Notes: a model not told the origin generated them from the sequence alone. A stretch of 64,000 nt of DNA from Bacteroidales bacterium (GCA_017412645.1 JAFPWX010000003.1:62001-126000); one strand, 5' to 3'. Positions 48,563 to 56,291 are shown, counted from the stretch's first letter. Translations and numbers: made by a program.

Positions 48563-50788
48563 TTATTCCGCTGCCGGTTCTGCGGCTTCTTCCACGGCCA
48601 CTTCTGCCTCTGCTTCAGCGGGGGCTTCAGCTGCTGCCTCAACCGCTGCCGCTTCCGCAGCTGCCGCCTTGGCGGCCTGCTTCTTCTCATAGAGTTTCCA
48701 TCCGCAGAAAGCACCTCCGGCGAGGATCAGGATGCAGATGAGCCAGGTCCAGAACCTGCGCCTGCGAACCTTCTTCGCTTCGGCGGGATCCACTGCCTTG
48801 AGGGCGGGGAACTTGACGATGGAGGTGAGGGTCTTGCCGAACTTCGGACGCACGAGCGATGCGGCGTTCACTGCCCAGCCGTTGGCGTTTAGCACCGGGC
48901 CGAGGTCGCGGCGGCGGAGTTTGCGCCATGCGATGAACATCGACGGGCCGGAGATGAGCAGCATGATAACCGCGATGATAAGGATGAACTGCCACCAGTG
49001 CAGTCCCTTGAGAGACGCAGCTATTCCTGCCAGAGCGGCACCCACGAGTCCGATTGCCATGCCTATGGCGGCGAAGATGCCGGCAAACTTGCCTATGTCG
49101 AAGGGCATTGCCGGGGCCTTCCCGTCAGCTGCTGTGTTGGTGGCGGTGGTGAGGCCTGCCATCGACTTTTCGTTCTTCTCGGCCGCCTTCTTGTCGATGC
49201 GATCGTTGATCATGCGGGCAACCTTCTTGTAGGGGCTCCAGAAAGCCTGCCTTACGGAGACGGGATTCTCCACGATTCCCGTTACCACCGCGGTGTAGTC
49301 ATTGCCGGCGCGGTCGTAGAACACGGCATTCTTGCCTGTGCGCAGACCGTCCACGTCGCCGTCGGTAAGTACGGCTGCGATGTTGAAACTCTTGCCGAGC
49401 TTTTCGCTCTTGCAGGCGCAGTAGAGGATATACATGCCGCTTAGCGATGCGATTTCGGGAGCGGGACCTGCCACCTTTATGCAGAGGTCGGTGCTGCGCT
49501 GGTCGATGTACAGGCGTCCGGCCTGGAAGATGGCCTTCTTGTCGACATCGTAGAAATCGGCCAGCACCACGTAGTTGTTGAGGAAGGTGTAGAAGTCGCG
49601 CACCAGATGGAGCACTTTGTCTACCGTTTCGATGCTTATGGCTTCCGCTTCGAGGGCCTTGTCCTTTTCGATGAGATCGAGCAGGGCGGCCTTCTCGTCG
49701 GCCTTGAGTATGGCCTTCACGTCATCGAGTCCGAGAGCTTCCACTTCGGCGCCCTTCTTTGCGGCCACCCAATCCTTATACGGACCGAAGGATGCCAGGG
49801 CGGCGTTCCATTCGGCTTCGGTAACGCTGTTTTTTTTCGGGAAGACGAGGGCCTTCACCTTTGCGATTGCGGCCTGCCAAGCGGGGTTCACGCCTTCGCC
49901 CAGCGGGAGCACGCCCTTCGCGTCGGGCCTTGCGATGGGGTAGAGTGCGATGTCTTCGCACTTGGAGGACAGGTCTTCTGCGGAGATTGAACGAATCTTT
50001 TCGATATCTACGTCAACGGCGCCGGAAGCGTCGGCATCGAAGCTGATGAGCTTGCAACGGACGAAGTAGTCGGCCACCTTGGAGGCTACGGCTTCAACGG
50101 CTGCAAGAGCGTCGGCTGTGGCATCGCCGTAGGGGAGAGCTTCCTTGGTGAGGGAATCCTTCCATGCGGCGTAGTCGGCGCAGGCTGCGTAGAAGGCCTC
50201 GATCTGCTCGGCGGTGACGCCGGTTTCCCCGCTGCGATCGGTTGCTCCGCCCGTGACGGCCGCTATCTTGCCGATGAGTTCGGCCAGCTTCTCGGAGGAG
50301 AAGGCGGTGATGATGCCGTCCCCGTTGAACGGGGTGCCGGCGAAGATCTTCGCGTTGTCGGCGGTGTCTTCCAGGGAGATGGAGTCTTTCTTGAGACCCA
50401 GGTTCTTCAGAATCTGCTTGGCGGATTTCAGAAGGGTCGCACCTTCGGCGTCTTCCTTGTTGAAACCTTCCAGCGAGAGCTCGGATGCACCCTTGAGGAG
50501 GTCGTCGGGATTCTTCAGGATGCGGGTTATCCACTGTGCGGTGGCGATAACCTCATCGACGCGGATCTTGCCGTCGGCGTCTTTGTCGATGATTTTAAGG
50601 GTTTTCTCGTCGAATTCGAGGCCGGTGACAGGGCAGCTGAGCACCGTCCACATTTTGCGGTCGAGTTCGCCCAGGTGGGCGATGTCCTCTCCGCTGCTGA
50701 TTTTAACCCTCACCGCGCCGCCTACGGAGGCGAAGGTCCAGTTGTACTTGGGGTTGTCCATATAGAATTGGTTTAAAGTATTAGTCAT
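48563..50788 (-). CDS. Large membrane protein with an EF-hand-like calcium loop, unknown function
   Basis: I do not recognise this 741-aa protein. There is no signal peptide. Residues 68-79 (DKDADGKIRVDE) are a textbook EF-hand calcium loop; degenerate versions occur near PFNGDGIITAF and SFDADASGAVDVD. The first ~530 residues look soluble and helical. Then come hydrophobic helices (about 575-645: FAGIFAAIGMAIGLVGAALA and WWQFILIIAVIMLLISG) and one more near 690 (FWTWLICILILAGGAFCGW). An Ala/Glu-rich tail ends AEPAAE. The likely arrangement is a cytoplasmic or periplasmic domain on a three-helix anchor. A TAACTTTG box at 50796-50803 lies seven bases before the ATG. Confidence 0.8.
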   Translation of the reverse strand: MTNTLNQFYMDNPKYNWTFASVGGAVRVKISSGEDIAHLGELDRKMWTVLSCPVTGLEFDEKTLKIIDKDADGKIRVDEVIATAQWITRILKNPDDLLKGASELSLEGFNKEDAEGATLLKSAKQILKNLGLKKDSISLEDTADNAKIFAGTPFNGDGIITAFSSEKLAELIGKIAAVTGGATDRSGETGVTAEQIEAFYAACADYAAWKDSLTKEALPYGDATADALAAVEAVASKVADYFVRCKLISFDADASGAVDVDIEKIRSISAEDLSSKCEDIALYPIARPDAKGVLPLGEGVNPAWQAAIAKVKALVFPKKNSVTEAEWNAALASFGPYKDWVAAKKGAEVEALGLDDVKAILKADEKAALLDLIEKDKALEAEAISIETVDKVLHLVRDFYTFLNNYVVLADFYDVDKKAIFQAGRLYIDQRSTDLCIKVAGPAPEIASLSGMYILYCACKSEKLGKSFNIAAVLTDGDVDGLRTGKNAVFYDRAGNDYTAVVTGIVENPVSVRQAFWSPYKKVARMINDRIDKKAAEKNEKSMAGLTTATNTAADGKAPAMPFDIGKFAGIFAAIGMAIGLVGAALAGIAASLKGLHWWQFILIIAVIMLLISGPSMFIAWRKLRRRDLGPVLNANGWAVNAASLVRPKFGKTLTSIVKFPALKAVDPAEAKKVRRRRFWTWLICILILAGGAFCGWKLYEKKQAAKAAAAEAAAVEAAAEAPAEAEAEVAVEEAAEPAAE

Positions 50789-50795
50789 TAACTTT

Positions 50796-50803
50796 CAAAG
50801 TTA
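50796..50803 (-). promoter_or_regulatory. -7 box, EF-hand membrane protein gene (seven bases before ATG)
   Basis: TAACTTTG on the minus strand, then seven bases, then the ATG at 50788. A nearly leaderless transcript is predicted. Confidence 0.5.
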
Positions 50804-50825
50804 AGAAATAATCGCCAATTATTGT

Positions 50826-50833
50826 TAAATTTG
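50826..50833 (+). promoter_or_regulatory. Promoter -7 box of the esterase gene
   Basis: TAAATTTG, 19 bases before the ATG at 50853. The -33 element is not clear. Confidence 0.55.
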
Positions 50834-50852
50834 TTTCCGAACTTTTTGAGCA

Positions 50853-51830
50853 ATGAAAAGATTTTTAATAATAGCAGCCCTTATGGCCACCTTTGTTCCA
50901 GCACCGCTGGAGGCACAGCCCCAGAATATCGACTACGCTCCGTCCGCCACCTATTACTTTGGACAGAGGGATACGGTAGAACTGTATTTGGATGTTTACG
51001 ATCCCGCTCCCGAAAGCGAAACCACCTTCGAAGGGCGTCCGAAGCCCACCATCCTCTGGCTTTTCGGCGGCGGCTTCGTAATGGGAAGCAGAAACGACCC
51101 CAGCTACATGTCATGGTTCAAGCAGCTGAACGACGACGGCTACCGCGTCATCAGCGCCGACTATGTGCCCATTCTCAAGGGGCAGGATCTGGGTTTCGGG
51201 CTTTTCCAGCTGGTTCCCACCGCCAAGAAGTTTGTATGGGCCTGTGCGGAAGTGGGCGTCCAGGACTGTTTCGCCGCCGTGCGTTTTATCATCGACAATG
51301 CTGAGACTCTGGGTGTTGATCCGGCCAATATAGTGCTTAGCGGCTCATCGGCCGGGGCCATGATAGCCCTTACCGCCGAATGGGAGCTGGTGAACCACAT
51401 GCCCAATGCCTCGGTTCTGCCGGAAGGATTCAATTTCGCCGGGATAATGTCTTTCTCCGGTGCCATCATGAGCGACAAGGGGGCTCCCTCCTGGAATACG
51501 CAGCCCTGTCCGCTTTTGATGTTCCACGGAACCGAGGATACACTGGTGAAATATACCAAAACCCAGGCTCTCAAATTGGGCATCTTCGGTACTTCTTCCC
51601 TGGTGGACAGGCTTAAGAAGCAGGGCTACCCCTATTGGGCGGTGCGTCTCGAAGGTCACGGTCACGACGTGGCGGCCTGCATGATCTATCTCTGGGAGTG
51701 GGAAAAGGCCTGGCTTGAGCAGAATGTAATCCTTGGCCACGGCCGCACCTCCGATGAAATACTTAACGACCCCTCCATACCGAATTGGTGGAAGGGGTCG
51801 CTCAAAGTTTACGACGGCGAGTTGCAGTAG
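50853..51830 (+). CDS. Secreted alpha/beta-hydrolase esterase
   Basis: A 325-aa exported carboxylesterase-type enzyme. The signal peptide (MKRFLIIAALMATFVPAPLEA) is followed by the alpha/beta-hydrolase core: the oxyanion glycines in WLFGGGFVMGS, the nucleophile Ser in LSGSSAGAMIAL, Asp in MFHGTEDTLVKY and His in RLEGHGHDVAAC. It resembles the BD-FAE/hormone-sensitive lipase group that deacylates plant or host esters. The substrate is unknown. It converges on the serpin gene with a 2-base gap. Confidence 0.88.
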   Translation: MKRFLIIAALMATFVPAPLEAQPQNIDYAPSATYYFGQRDTVELYLDVYDPAPESETTFEGRPKPTILWLFGGGFVMGSRNDPSYMSWFKQLNDDGYRVISADYVPILKGQDLGFGLFQLVPTAKKFVWACAEVGVQDCFAAVRFIIDNAETLGVDPANIVLSGSSAGAMIALTAEWELVNHMPNASVLPEGFNFAGIMSFSGAIMSDKGAPSWNTQPCPLLMFHGTEDTLVKYTKTQALKLGIFGTSSLVDRLKKQGYPYWAVRLEGHGHDVAACMIYLWEWEKAWLEQNVILGHGRTSDEILNDPSIPNWWKGSLKVYDGELQ

Positions 51831-51832
51831 CC

Positions 51833-53077
51833 TTACTGAAGGTTCTTGCAGGCGCCGATGAAGAGTATTGCTCCTGTGGAGAACTCCCTTATCGCATAGA
51901 TGAACGGGTGGTCCGCCATGAATTCGGTGGACGGCATGAACGCGGTCTCTTTGGCTATGAGGCCGGTAGCCGCCGCAGCTTCGGCGCCGTTCTCGTCCAT
52001 CTTGAAGCGGGCCTTCTGTATGACGTCGCTGATGAAGGTGGAAACTTCGCTCACTCCGCTCAGGTCAGCCGCACCGCTGAAGACATCTTCAATTCCCAGG
52101 GACTGAAGGGAAGTCTTGAAACTCTCAGTGCCGGTATAGCTGACGTCCATCTTGGGGATGATTACGTACTGGGTGGCGCTGTACAGGTTTCCTGTCATCT
52201 CTTCCCACTGCTTAGCTCCGAACTTGGCCACGAAACTGTTGAAATCTATTCCGGTATCGGGAAGGAGAATGTCCAGCAGGAAGCTCTTGTTTCCGAAGGG
52301 CAGTTCGCACATGGCGGCGTGGAGGTCTTCGCTGTAGGCGTAGCTGCAGGGGATTTCACCGTGCATGAAGTCGGTACTGCGCACATCTCCGGAGAGGCAG
52401 TGGAAATCTTCCTTGAAAGTGTTTTCCGTCTTGAACTTCTCGCTCCAGACACCCTTGAAGTAAAGGGCGTTGGTGAGGATGTATGACCAGCTGGGATCGA
52501 GCCTGTCAAAGAGGCTGGGAATCATTCCGCCGGTGTTCTCGCTTGTCCAGGAGTTGATGGTCTCGAGGGCTTTCTGTGAGGAGAAATCGAGGTTTTCCAC
52601 CCGGGCTCCGTAGTATTCTTTAAGGGTGGAGCTGAAAGCCGGAAGAATAGGGAAGGTACGATTGGCCCAGAGAGCGTTCGCAATTGAGAATTTGGTGGAG
52701 TTGTCGGCTTTCAGGAGGGCGCCGGTCAGAATTCCGTAGGTGTTGTTGACCTCTTCTTTGCTGAGGCCATTGTAGCCCATCGCGTTTACTATCTGGCTGT
52801 AGGTTTCGCCTTTGGCACCGTTGCAAAGCATGCAGAAGGCCGCTTCGAGGCTGAAGGGGGAGATGAAGACCTCTTTATCGGCATCGGCCTTGCAGATGGC
52901 TGAGAAAAGATCGAGTGCGAAGGCGTTACCCCTGTTTACGATGTCCTGCTGGCTCCTGGTGAGGTTGATCCTCTGCCTTTCGGTGAAGTTGTATTGCGGA
53001 TCCTTTCCTGCACCATCCTTGCTGCAGCCGGATATGGCCGCAAGCAGGATAAATGCTGCGAATATATGTGTTTTCAT
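51833..53077 (-). CDS. Serpin lipoprotein (serine protease inhibitor)
   Basis: A 414-aa serpin from the ATG at 53077; the signal ends LLAAISGC, a lipobox. The serpin core is complete: NVFISPFSL-like VFISPFSLEAAFCMLCNGAK, ILTNALYFKGVWSEKF and the C-terminal HPFIYAIREFSTGAILFIG. The reactive-loop hinge GAEAAAATG has the small residues needed for inhibitory insertion. P1 by rough alignment falls near KETAF, so Thr, Ala or Phe is possible. It may protect surface proteins from host or rival proteases. The -7 box is not obvious. Confidence 0.93.
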   Translation of the reverse strand: MKTHIFAAFILLAAISGCSKDGAGKDPQYNFTERQRINLTRSQQDIVNRGNAFALDLFSAICKADADKEVFISPFSLEAAFCMLCNGAKGETYSQIVNAMGYNGLSKEEVNNTYGILTGALLKADNSTKFSIANALWANRTFPILPAFSSTLKEYYGARVENLDFSSQKALETINSWTSENTGGMIPSLFDRLDPSWSYILTNALYFKGVWSEKFKTENTFKEDFHCLSGDVRSTDFMHGEIPCSYAYSEDLHAAMCELPFGNKSFLLDILLPDTGIDFNSFVAKFGAKQWEEMTGNLYSATQYVIIPKMDVSYTGTESFKTSLQSLGIEDVFSGAADLSGVSEVSTFISDVIQKARFKMDENGAEAAAATGLIAKETAFMPSTEFMADHPFIYAIREFSTGAILFIGACKNLQ

Positions 53078-53130
53078 TATCCTTAAATAAATAAGCGATA
53101 ATAAGATGCACTTGATGTCCGTTTTGTTGC

Positions 53131-53160
53131 TTGCGATTTTCGTGTTTTTGCTTACCTTTG
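53131..53160 (+). promoter_or_regulatory. Promoter of tRNA-Ser(UGA)
   Basis: A TTG -33 element at 53131-53133, 19 bases of spacing and TACCTTTG at 53153-53160, eleven bases before the tRNA 5' end. This is one of the best-formed promoters in the window. Confidence 0.8.
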
Positions 53161-53170
53161 CAGTCTCATT

Positions 53171-53255
53171 GGAGGAATGGCCGAGTGGTCGATGGCGGCA
53201 GTCTTGAAAACTGTTGTACAGCAATGTACCGGGGGTTCGAATCCCTCTTCCTCCG
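53171..53255 (+). tRNA. tRNA-Ser (anticodon UGA)
   Basis: An 85-base class II tRNA. The acceptor stem GGAGGAA pairs with TTCCTCC (discriminator G at 53255). The D arm is GCC/GGC, the anticodon stem GCAGT/ACTGT holds loop CTTGAAA (anticodon TGA at 53205-53207), the long variable arm is GTACA/TGTAC, and the T arm GGGGG/CCCTC holds TTCGAAT. CCA is not encoded. It decodes UCN serine codons. Confidence 0.96.
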
Positions 53256-53267
53256 CAAAAAGGAATG

Positions 53268-53296
53268 GCATCGCAGCAAAGCTGCGGTGCTTTTTT
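53268..53296 (+). terminator. Intrinsic terminator of tRNA-Ser
   Basis: GCATCGCAGC (53268-53277) pairs with GCTGCGGTGC (53281-53290), one T-G wobble, loop AAA, followed by six T. Confidence 0.9.
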
Positions 53297-53297
53297 G

Positions 53298-53540
53298 ATG
53301 GCCGCCCGTCAAAAGCTTGCTTTTGTAAGGGTGGACAGCGAAAAAGCACAAGGGGCCGAAGGCCCGTGATGCCATTCTATGCTTTGCAGGGCCCCTCCGG
53401 CGAGGAGACAGGGATGTCGGAGCGAAGCGACGAAATCCCCGGCGGCCAAATCCCACGTCCCCATCTTCCAAATCCCCACCTTTTAATCCTCCGGGTGTTG
53501 TTAACCGGCAAAAAACTACCGACTAACAACGCTTGACCGG
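53298..53540. other. Palindrome-rich non-coding stretch after tRNA-Ser
   Basis: I see no gene here. The stretch holds GATGCCATTC (53368-53377), which is the exact inverse of GAATGGCATC (53263-53272) at the terminator, a GGGCC-GAA-GGCCC hairpin (53353-53365), the REP-like palindrome at 53411-53439, and C-rich direct repeats of (C/G)AAATCCC at about 53432, 53447 and 53469. A weak open frame across it does not resemble a protein. Confidence 0.7.
53411..53439. repeat. REP-like palindrome
   Basis: GGGAT at 53411-53415 pairs with ATCCC at 53435-53439, and GTCG (53416-53419) pairs with CGAC (53428-53431), around a short GC-GAA-GC hairpin. The form resembles dispersed intergenic palindromes in many bacteria. 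No second full copy is visible in this window. Confidence 0.6.
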
Positions 53541-53550
53541 CAGAATTCGC

Positions 53551-53558
53551 TATATTTG
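53551..53558 (+). promoter_or_regulatory. Promoter -7 box of the 53.6-55.4 kb operon
   Basis: TATATTTG, 35 bases before the ATG at 53594. It drives the three-gene unit ending in the phospholipase A gene. Confidence 0.7.
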
Positions 53559-53593
53559 CAATCATACACAGAAAAACCAAAACTACCATTAAT

Positions 53594-54130
53594 ATGAAAC
53601 GCATTCTTATCATTATTGCTCTTGCGACCATCGCGGCCGTCTCTGCAAACGCCCAAATCAAGTACAAGGAACTCAAGGAAGTGTATAACTACAAGGATTA
53701 CACAGCTCAGGACATCGACCCCTACAGGCCAGGTTGGGCTTCCGCGCTCTCGTTTTTCGTCCCAGGCAGCAGCCAGGTGGTCATGGGCGAGACAGTCCGC
53801 GGTCTGCTTTTCCTCGGTGGAAATTTGGTTATCAACAATATTGCCGAGGATAGCCTCGAGAATCTTGTAAAACTACTGGTTAAGGATTCCGAAGGCAATT
53901 ATGATTTCAGCGACTGGAATGCCGCCAAAAAAGAGATGTTGACTCTTGCCATCTCCGGAGCAGCGAGCCTCGGCCTTGCAATCTGGTCCAGCATCGATGC
54001 CAGCCGTGTGGCAAAGGTAAAGAACCAGTACTATCAGAACCTTCATCTGGCTCCGGTGATCTCCTTTACTCCGATTCAGGGCAACAATCTCCAGCCCACT
54101 GCTGGTCTTTCGTTAAGCTATAAGTTCTAA
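53594..54130 (+). CDS. Exported membrane protein, DUF5683-like
   Basis: A 178-aa protein with a signal peptide (MKRILIIIALATIAAVSANA). It has two or three hydrophobic segments (ALSFFVPGSSQVVMGETVRG, GLLFLGGNLVINNIA and LAISGAASLGLAIWSSIDAS). The P-G-x-x-Q...G-x-x-x-R-G arrangement resembles DUF5683 proteins of Bacteroidetes, whose function is unknown. The C-terminus LQPTAGLSLSYKF looks like a closing beta strand with terminal Phe, suggesting outer-membrane association. It is the first gene of the operon, with a 5-base gap to the next. Confidence 0.7.
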   Translation: MKRILIIIALATIAAVSANAQIKYKELKEVYNYKDYTAQDIDPYRPGWASALSFFVPGSSQVVMGETVRGLLFLGGNLVINNIAEDSLENLVKLLVKDSEGNYDFSDWNAAKKEMLTLAISGAASLGLAIWSSIDASRVAKVKNQYYQNLHLAPVISFTPIQGNNLQPTAGLSLSYKF

Positions 54131-54135
54131 GCCAT

Positions 54136-54675
54136 ATGAAACGTATCCTCGTATGCGCACTTGCTGCGCTCATGACAATAGCTGCTTTCGGCCAGACAAA
54201 GAAGATTCCCCAGAGGCTCGAAATCTCCCAGGTGGAGGTTAACGACGGTGCCGTGGAGCTCGAAGTGTTCGTGATGCCGGTAGGGGAGGAAAAGCACTAC
54301 TATCTTTCCGTTGGCACAGTCGGTATCGGCGACGACCTCTTCCAGCTCAACATCGACCCGGTATCCGAACTCTTCGTCTATCTTGGCAACTCCCTGGCCG
54401 AGACCCTCGAGTCCTTCGAGCAGATGAAGGCCCTCTACAAAACTGAGCTTGGCACTTCCATCCAGATGCCGGGCTGCCTCTCAGTGGCATGGCCCCATGA
54501 AGAAAAGATGGAGCCCGTGACCATCACCTTCCGCAAACCCCTCATCTCCAAGATGCTGGAGTTCAGCGTGGATCGTGGCCGTTATCTTTCCGCCACATTC
54601 ATCGGCAAGGGCGACCTCGGCGCTCTGATTACCGGCGTGAAGCTATACAAAAAGATCCATCCGAAGGAAAAATAA
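54136..54675 (+). CDS. Unknown exported protein (179 aa)
   Basis: I do not recognise this protein. It has a signal peptide (MKRILVCALAALMTIAAFG), a mostly beta interior (RLEISQVEVNDGAVELEVFV, HYYLSVGTVGIGDDLFQL) and a helical middle (GNSLAETLESFEQMKALYKT). There is one cysteine in the mature part and no membrane helix, which suggests a periplasmic protein. It lies 5 bases after the DUF5683-like gene and 4 bases before the phospholipase A gene, so the three are co-expressed. Confidence 0.7.
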   Translation: MKRILVCALAALMTIAAFGQTKKIPQRLEISQVEVNDGAVELEVFVMPVGEEKHYYLSVGTVGIGDDLFQLNIDPVSELFVYLGNSLAETLESFEQMKALYKTELGTSIQMPGCLSVAWPHEEKMEPVTITFRKPLISKMLEFSVDRGRYLSATFIGKGDLGALITGVKLYKKIHPKEK

Positions 54676-54679
54676 TCCT

Positions 54680-55435
54680 ATGCGCAGACTCTGCGTAATA
54701 TCACTCTTGTTCATAGTACTTGCGCTCCCGCTAGGGGCGCAAGTCTTGGAATCGTTCCGTCCCCTCTATTTCATCGGCGGCATACCGTTGCAGGGGCCTG
54801 TGGACAAGACTACGGCCGATGTCAAGTTCCAGTTCAGCGTGGGTATTCCGGTGTGGAAGGACATCGCCGGCCGCGAGGGGCTCGACGCCCATTTCGGCTA
54901 CACGCAAATCAGCGTATGGGATTTCTTCGACGAATCGTCTCCCTTCAAGGACAATAGTTATATCCCCGGCTTCTATTTGAATGTACCGCTGCAACGCGAC
55001 CGCATGCTATTCGGCCTTGAGCACCGCTCCAACGGCCGTCCGATGCGCGGCACCGCTGGCGATACCTTCAGCCGTTCGGTGAATTATGCATTCGGAGAAT
55101 ATAAGGCCTTGTTGGATTGCGGCCTGGTGTTGGGGGCGCAGCTGCGTGCCGGCTTTGGCTGGTACGACGAAGAACTGACTCAGGAAGTGTTCTGGCGTTA
55201 TCTCGGCTATGCCGACTTCACCATCGGCTATCGCCGCGATCGGTTCGAACTGAGTCTCAAGGCTACGCCGGTATTCGCTCCGTTCGACTGCAACCTGGAG
55301 GCCTCGGCCGCATACAGCCTCGGCCCCTGCAGTCTCTTCGCCCAGTTCAATTACGGCTATGGCGAAGCCCTCTGCGACTGGGTGCGCGGCTACAGACCCG
55401 TGCCCTATCTGAGGGTGGGGGTGAGGTTTTTATAG
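54680..55435 (+). CDS. Outer-membrane phospholipase A (OMPLA-like)
   Basis: A 251-aa exported beta-barrel. After the signal (MRRLCVISLLFIVLALPLGA) the OMPLA catalytic pattern appears as FGLEHRSNGRP, with His and Ser two residues apart as in the known His142/Ser144 pair. A candidate third residue is the Asn of FSRSVNYAFGEY, 20 residues after the His (14 in E. coli, so a small insertion). The barrel ends YLRVGVRFL. OMPLA hydrolyses mislocated phospholipids of the outer leaflet. The last 6 bases overlap the converging exonuclease gene. Confidence 0.82.
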   Translation: MRRLCVISLLFIVLALPLGAQVLESFRPLYFIGGIPLQGPVDKTTADVKFQFSVGIPVWKDIAGREGLDAHFGYTQISVWDFFDESSPFKDNSYIPGFYLNVPLQRDRMLFGLEHRSNGRPMRGTAGDTFSRSVNYAFGEYKALLDCGLVLGAQLRAGFGWYDEELTQEVFWRYLGYADFTIGYRRDRFELSLKATPVFAPFDCNLEASAAYSLGPCSLFAQFNYGYGEALCDWVRGYRPVPYLRVGVRFL

Positions 55436-55933
55436 CAGTTTGATAGCAATATGCGCACACGCCTCGGCATCTGCGAGGGCGTGGTGATGGTTGGTGAGGT
55501 CGTAGCCGCAGGCGGCGGCGACGGTTTGGAGCTGGTGGTTGGGCAGGCTGCTGCCGAAGTGCCTGCGGGATGCGGCCAGAGTGTCGTAGAATACGTAATC
55601 TGGATAATCCATCTGGTAAACCCTGAAGACGGCCTTGAGGCATCCTTCGTCGAAGCGGCTGTTATGCGCCACCAGCGGCAGTCCTTCAATCTTCGGTGCG
55701 ATTTTCTCCCAGACATAAAGAAAAACCGGAGCACTGTCAGTATCCTCCTCGCTGAGCCCGTGAACCTGCTGGCAGAACCATTGGTAGTACTCGGGTTCAG
55801 GATGGATGAGGCTATAGAACGAGTCCTCGATTACGTCATCACGAACGATGACAATGCCCACGCTGCACACGCTGGACGGGCATTCGTTCGCGGTCTCAAA
55901 GTCTATGGCACAAAAGGAACCGAGTTTGCTCAT
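55430..55933 (-). CDS. DEDDh 3'-5' exonuclease
   Basis: A 167-aa stand-alone exonuclease of the DnaQ/epsilon fold. ExoI is CAIDFETANECPSSVCSVG (Asp, Glu), ExoII is in LVAHNSRFDEGCLK, and ExoIII is NHHHALADAEACAHIA with His and Asp. It could act in DNA repair or nucleotide trimming. It is the last gene of the four-gene ATPase-sirtuin-PAS-exonuclease unit, 10 bases after the PAS gene, and it overlaps the converging phospholipase gene by 6 bases. Confidence 0.93.
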   Translation of the reverse strand: MSKLGSFCAIDFETANECPSSVCSVGIVIVRDDVIEDSFYSLIHPEPEYYQWFCQQVHGLSEEDTDSAPVFLYVWEKIAPKIEGLPLVAHNSRFDEGCLKAVFRVYQMDYPDYVFYDTLAASRRHFGSSLPNHQLQTVAAACGYDLTNHHHALADAEACAHIAIKLL

Positions 55934-55943
55934 TGCAGAGATG

Positions 55944-56291
55944 CTATTCTTTCGGCTTTCTCACTCTGTTCGGAATCTCCTTCGGCAGGACAATAGAGAG
56001 TTCCATATAGCCTGCGTAGGCGTCGCCGTCGTACCATGGTGTTTGGACGATGAGCTTTTTGAGGCCTTCCTTTTCCACCGTGTAGATGTTGGTGCGGGGA
56101 TTGGCGAGCATATCCGCAAGTTGGCTGCGAGCGGGCTCGGGATGGCAGTCCAGCACGTTCTGCCCGATGATGCCCGGCTGTCCCGGTTTGAGGAAGGTGC
56201 GGCGGGACTTGTCGTTCATATCCAGAATCACGCCATCGCGGTCGCACACCGTCACCGCGACATCGGCTTTCTCGAAATAGTCTCTTTTCAT
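55944..56291 (-). CDS. Stand-alone PAS-domain protein
   Basis: A 115-aa single PAS domain: EKADVAVTVCDRDGVILDMN, then KSRRTFLKPG, GQNVLDCHPEPARSQLADML, and the beta sheet IYTVEKEGLKKLIVQTPWYD. It ends ELSIVLPKEIPN plus a basic tail. With no output domain attached, it may bind a ligand or protein partner. It is 17 bases after the sirtuin stop. Two cysteines (in VTVCDRD and LDCHPE) could hold a cofactor, but that is speculative. Confidence 0.85.
   Translation of the reverse strand: MKRDYFEKADVAVTVCDRDGVILDMNDKSRRTFLKPGQPGIIGQNVLDCHPEPARSQLADMLANPRTNIYTVEKEGLKKLIVQTPWYDGDAYAGYMELSIVLPKEIPNRVRKPKE

Noticed and set aside
53171..53593. tRNA-Ser as an integration site of a genomic island
   Set aside because: No integrase and no repeat of the tRNA 3' end are seen downstream; the genes that follow look chromosomal. 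The palindromes are reported separately.
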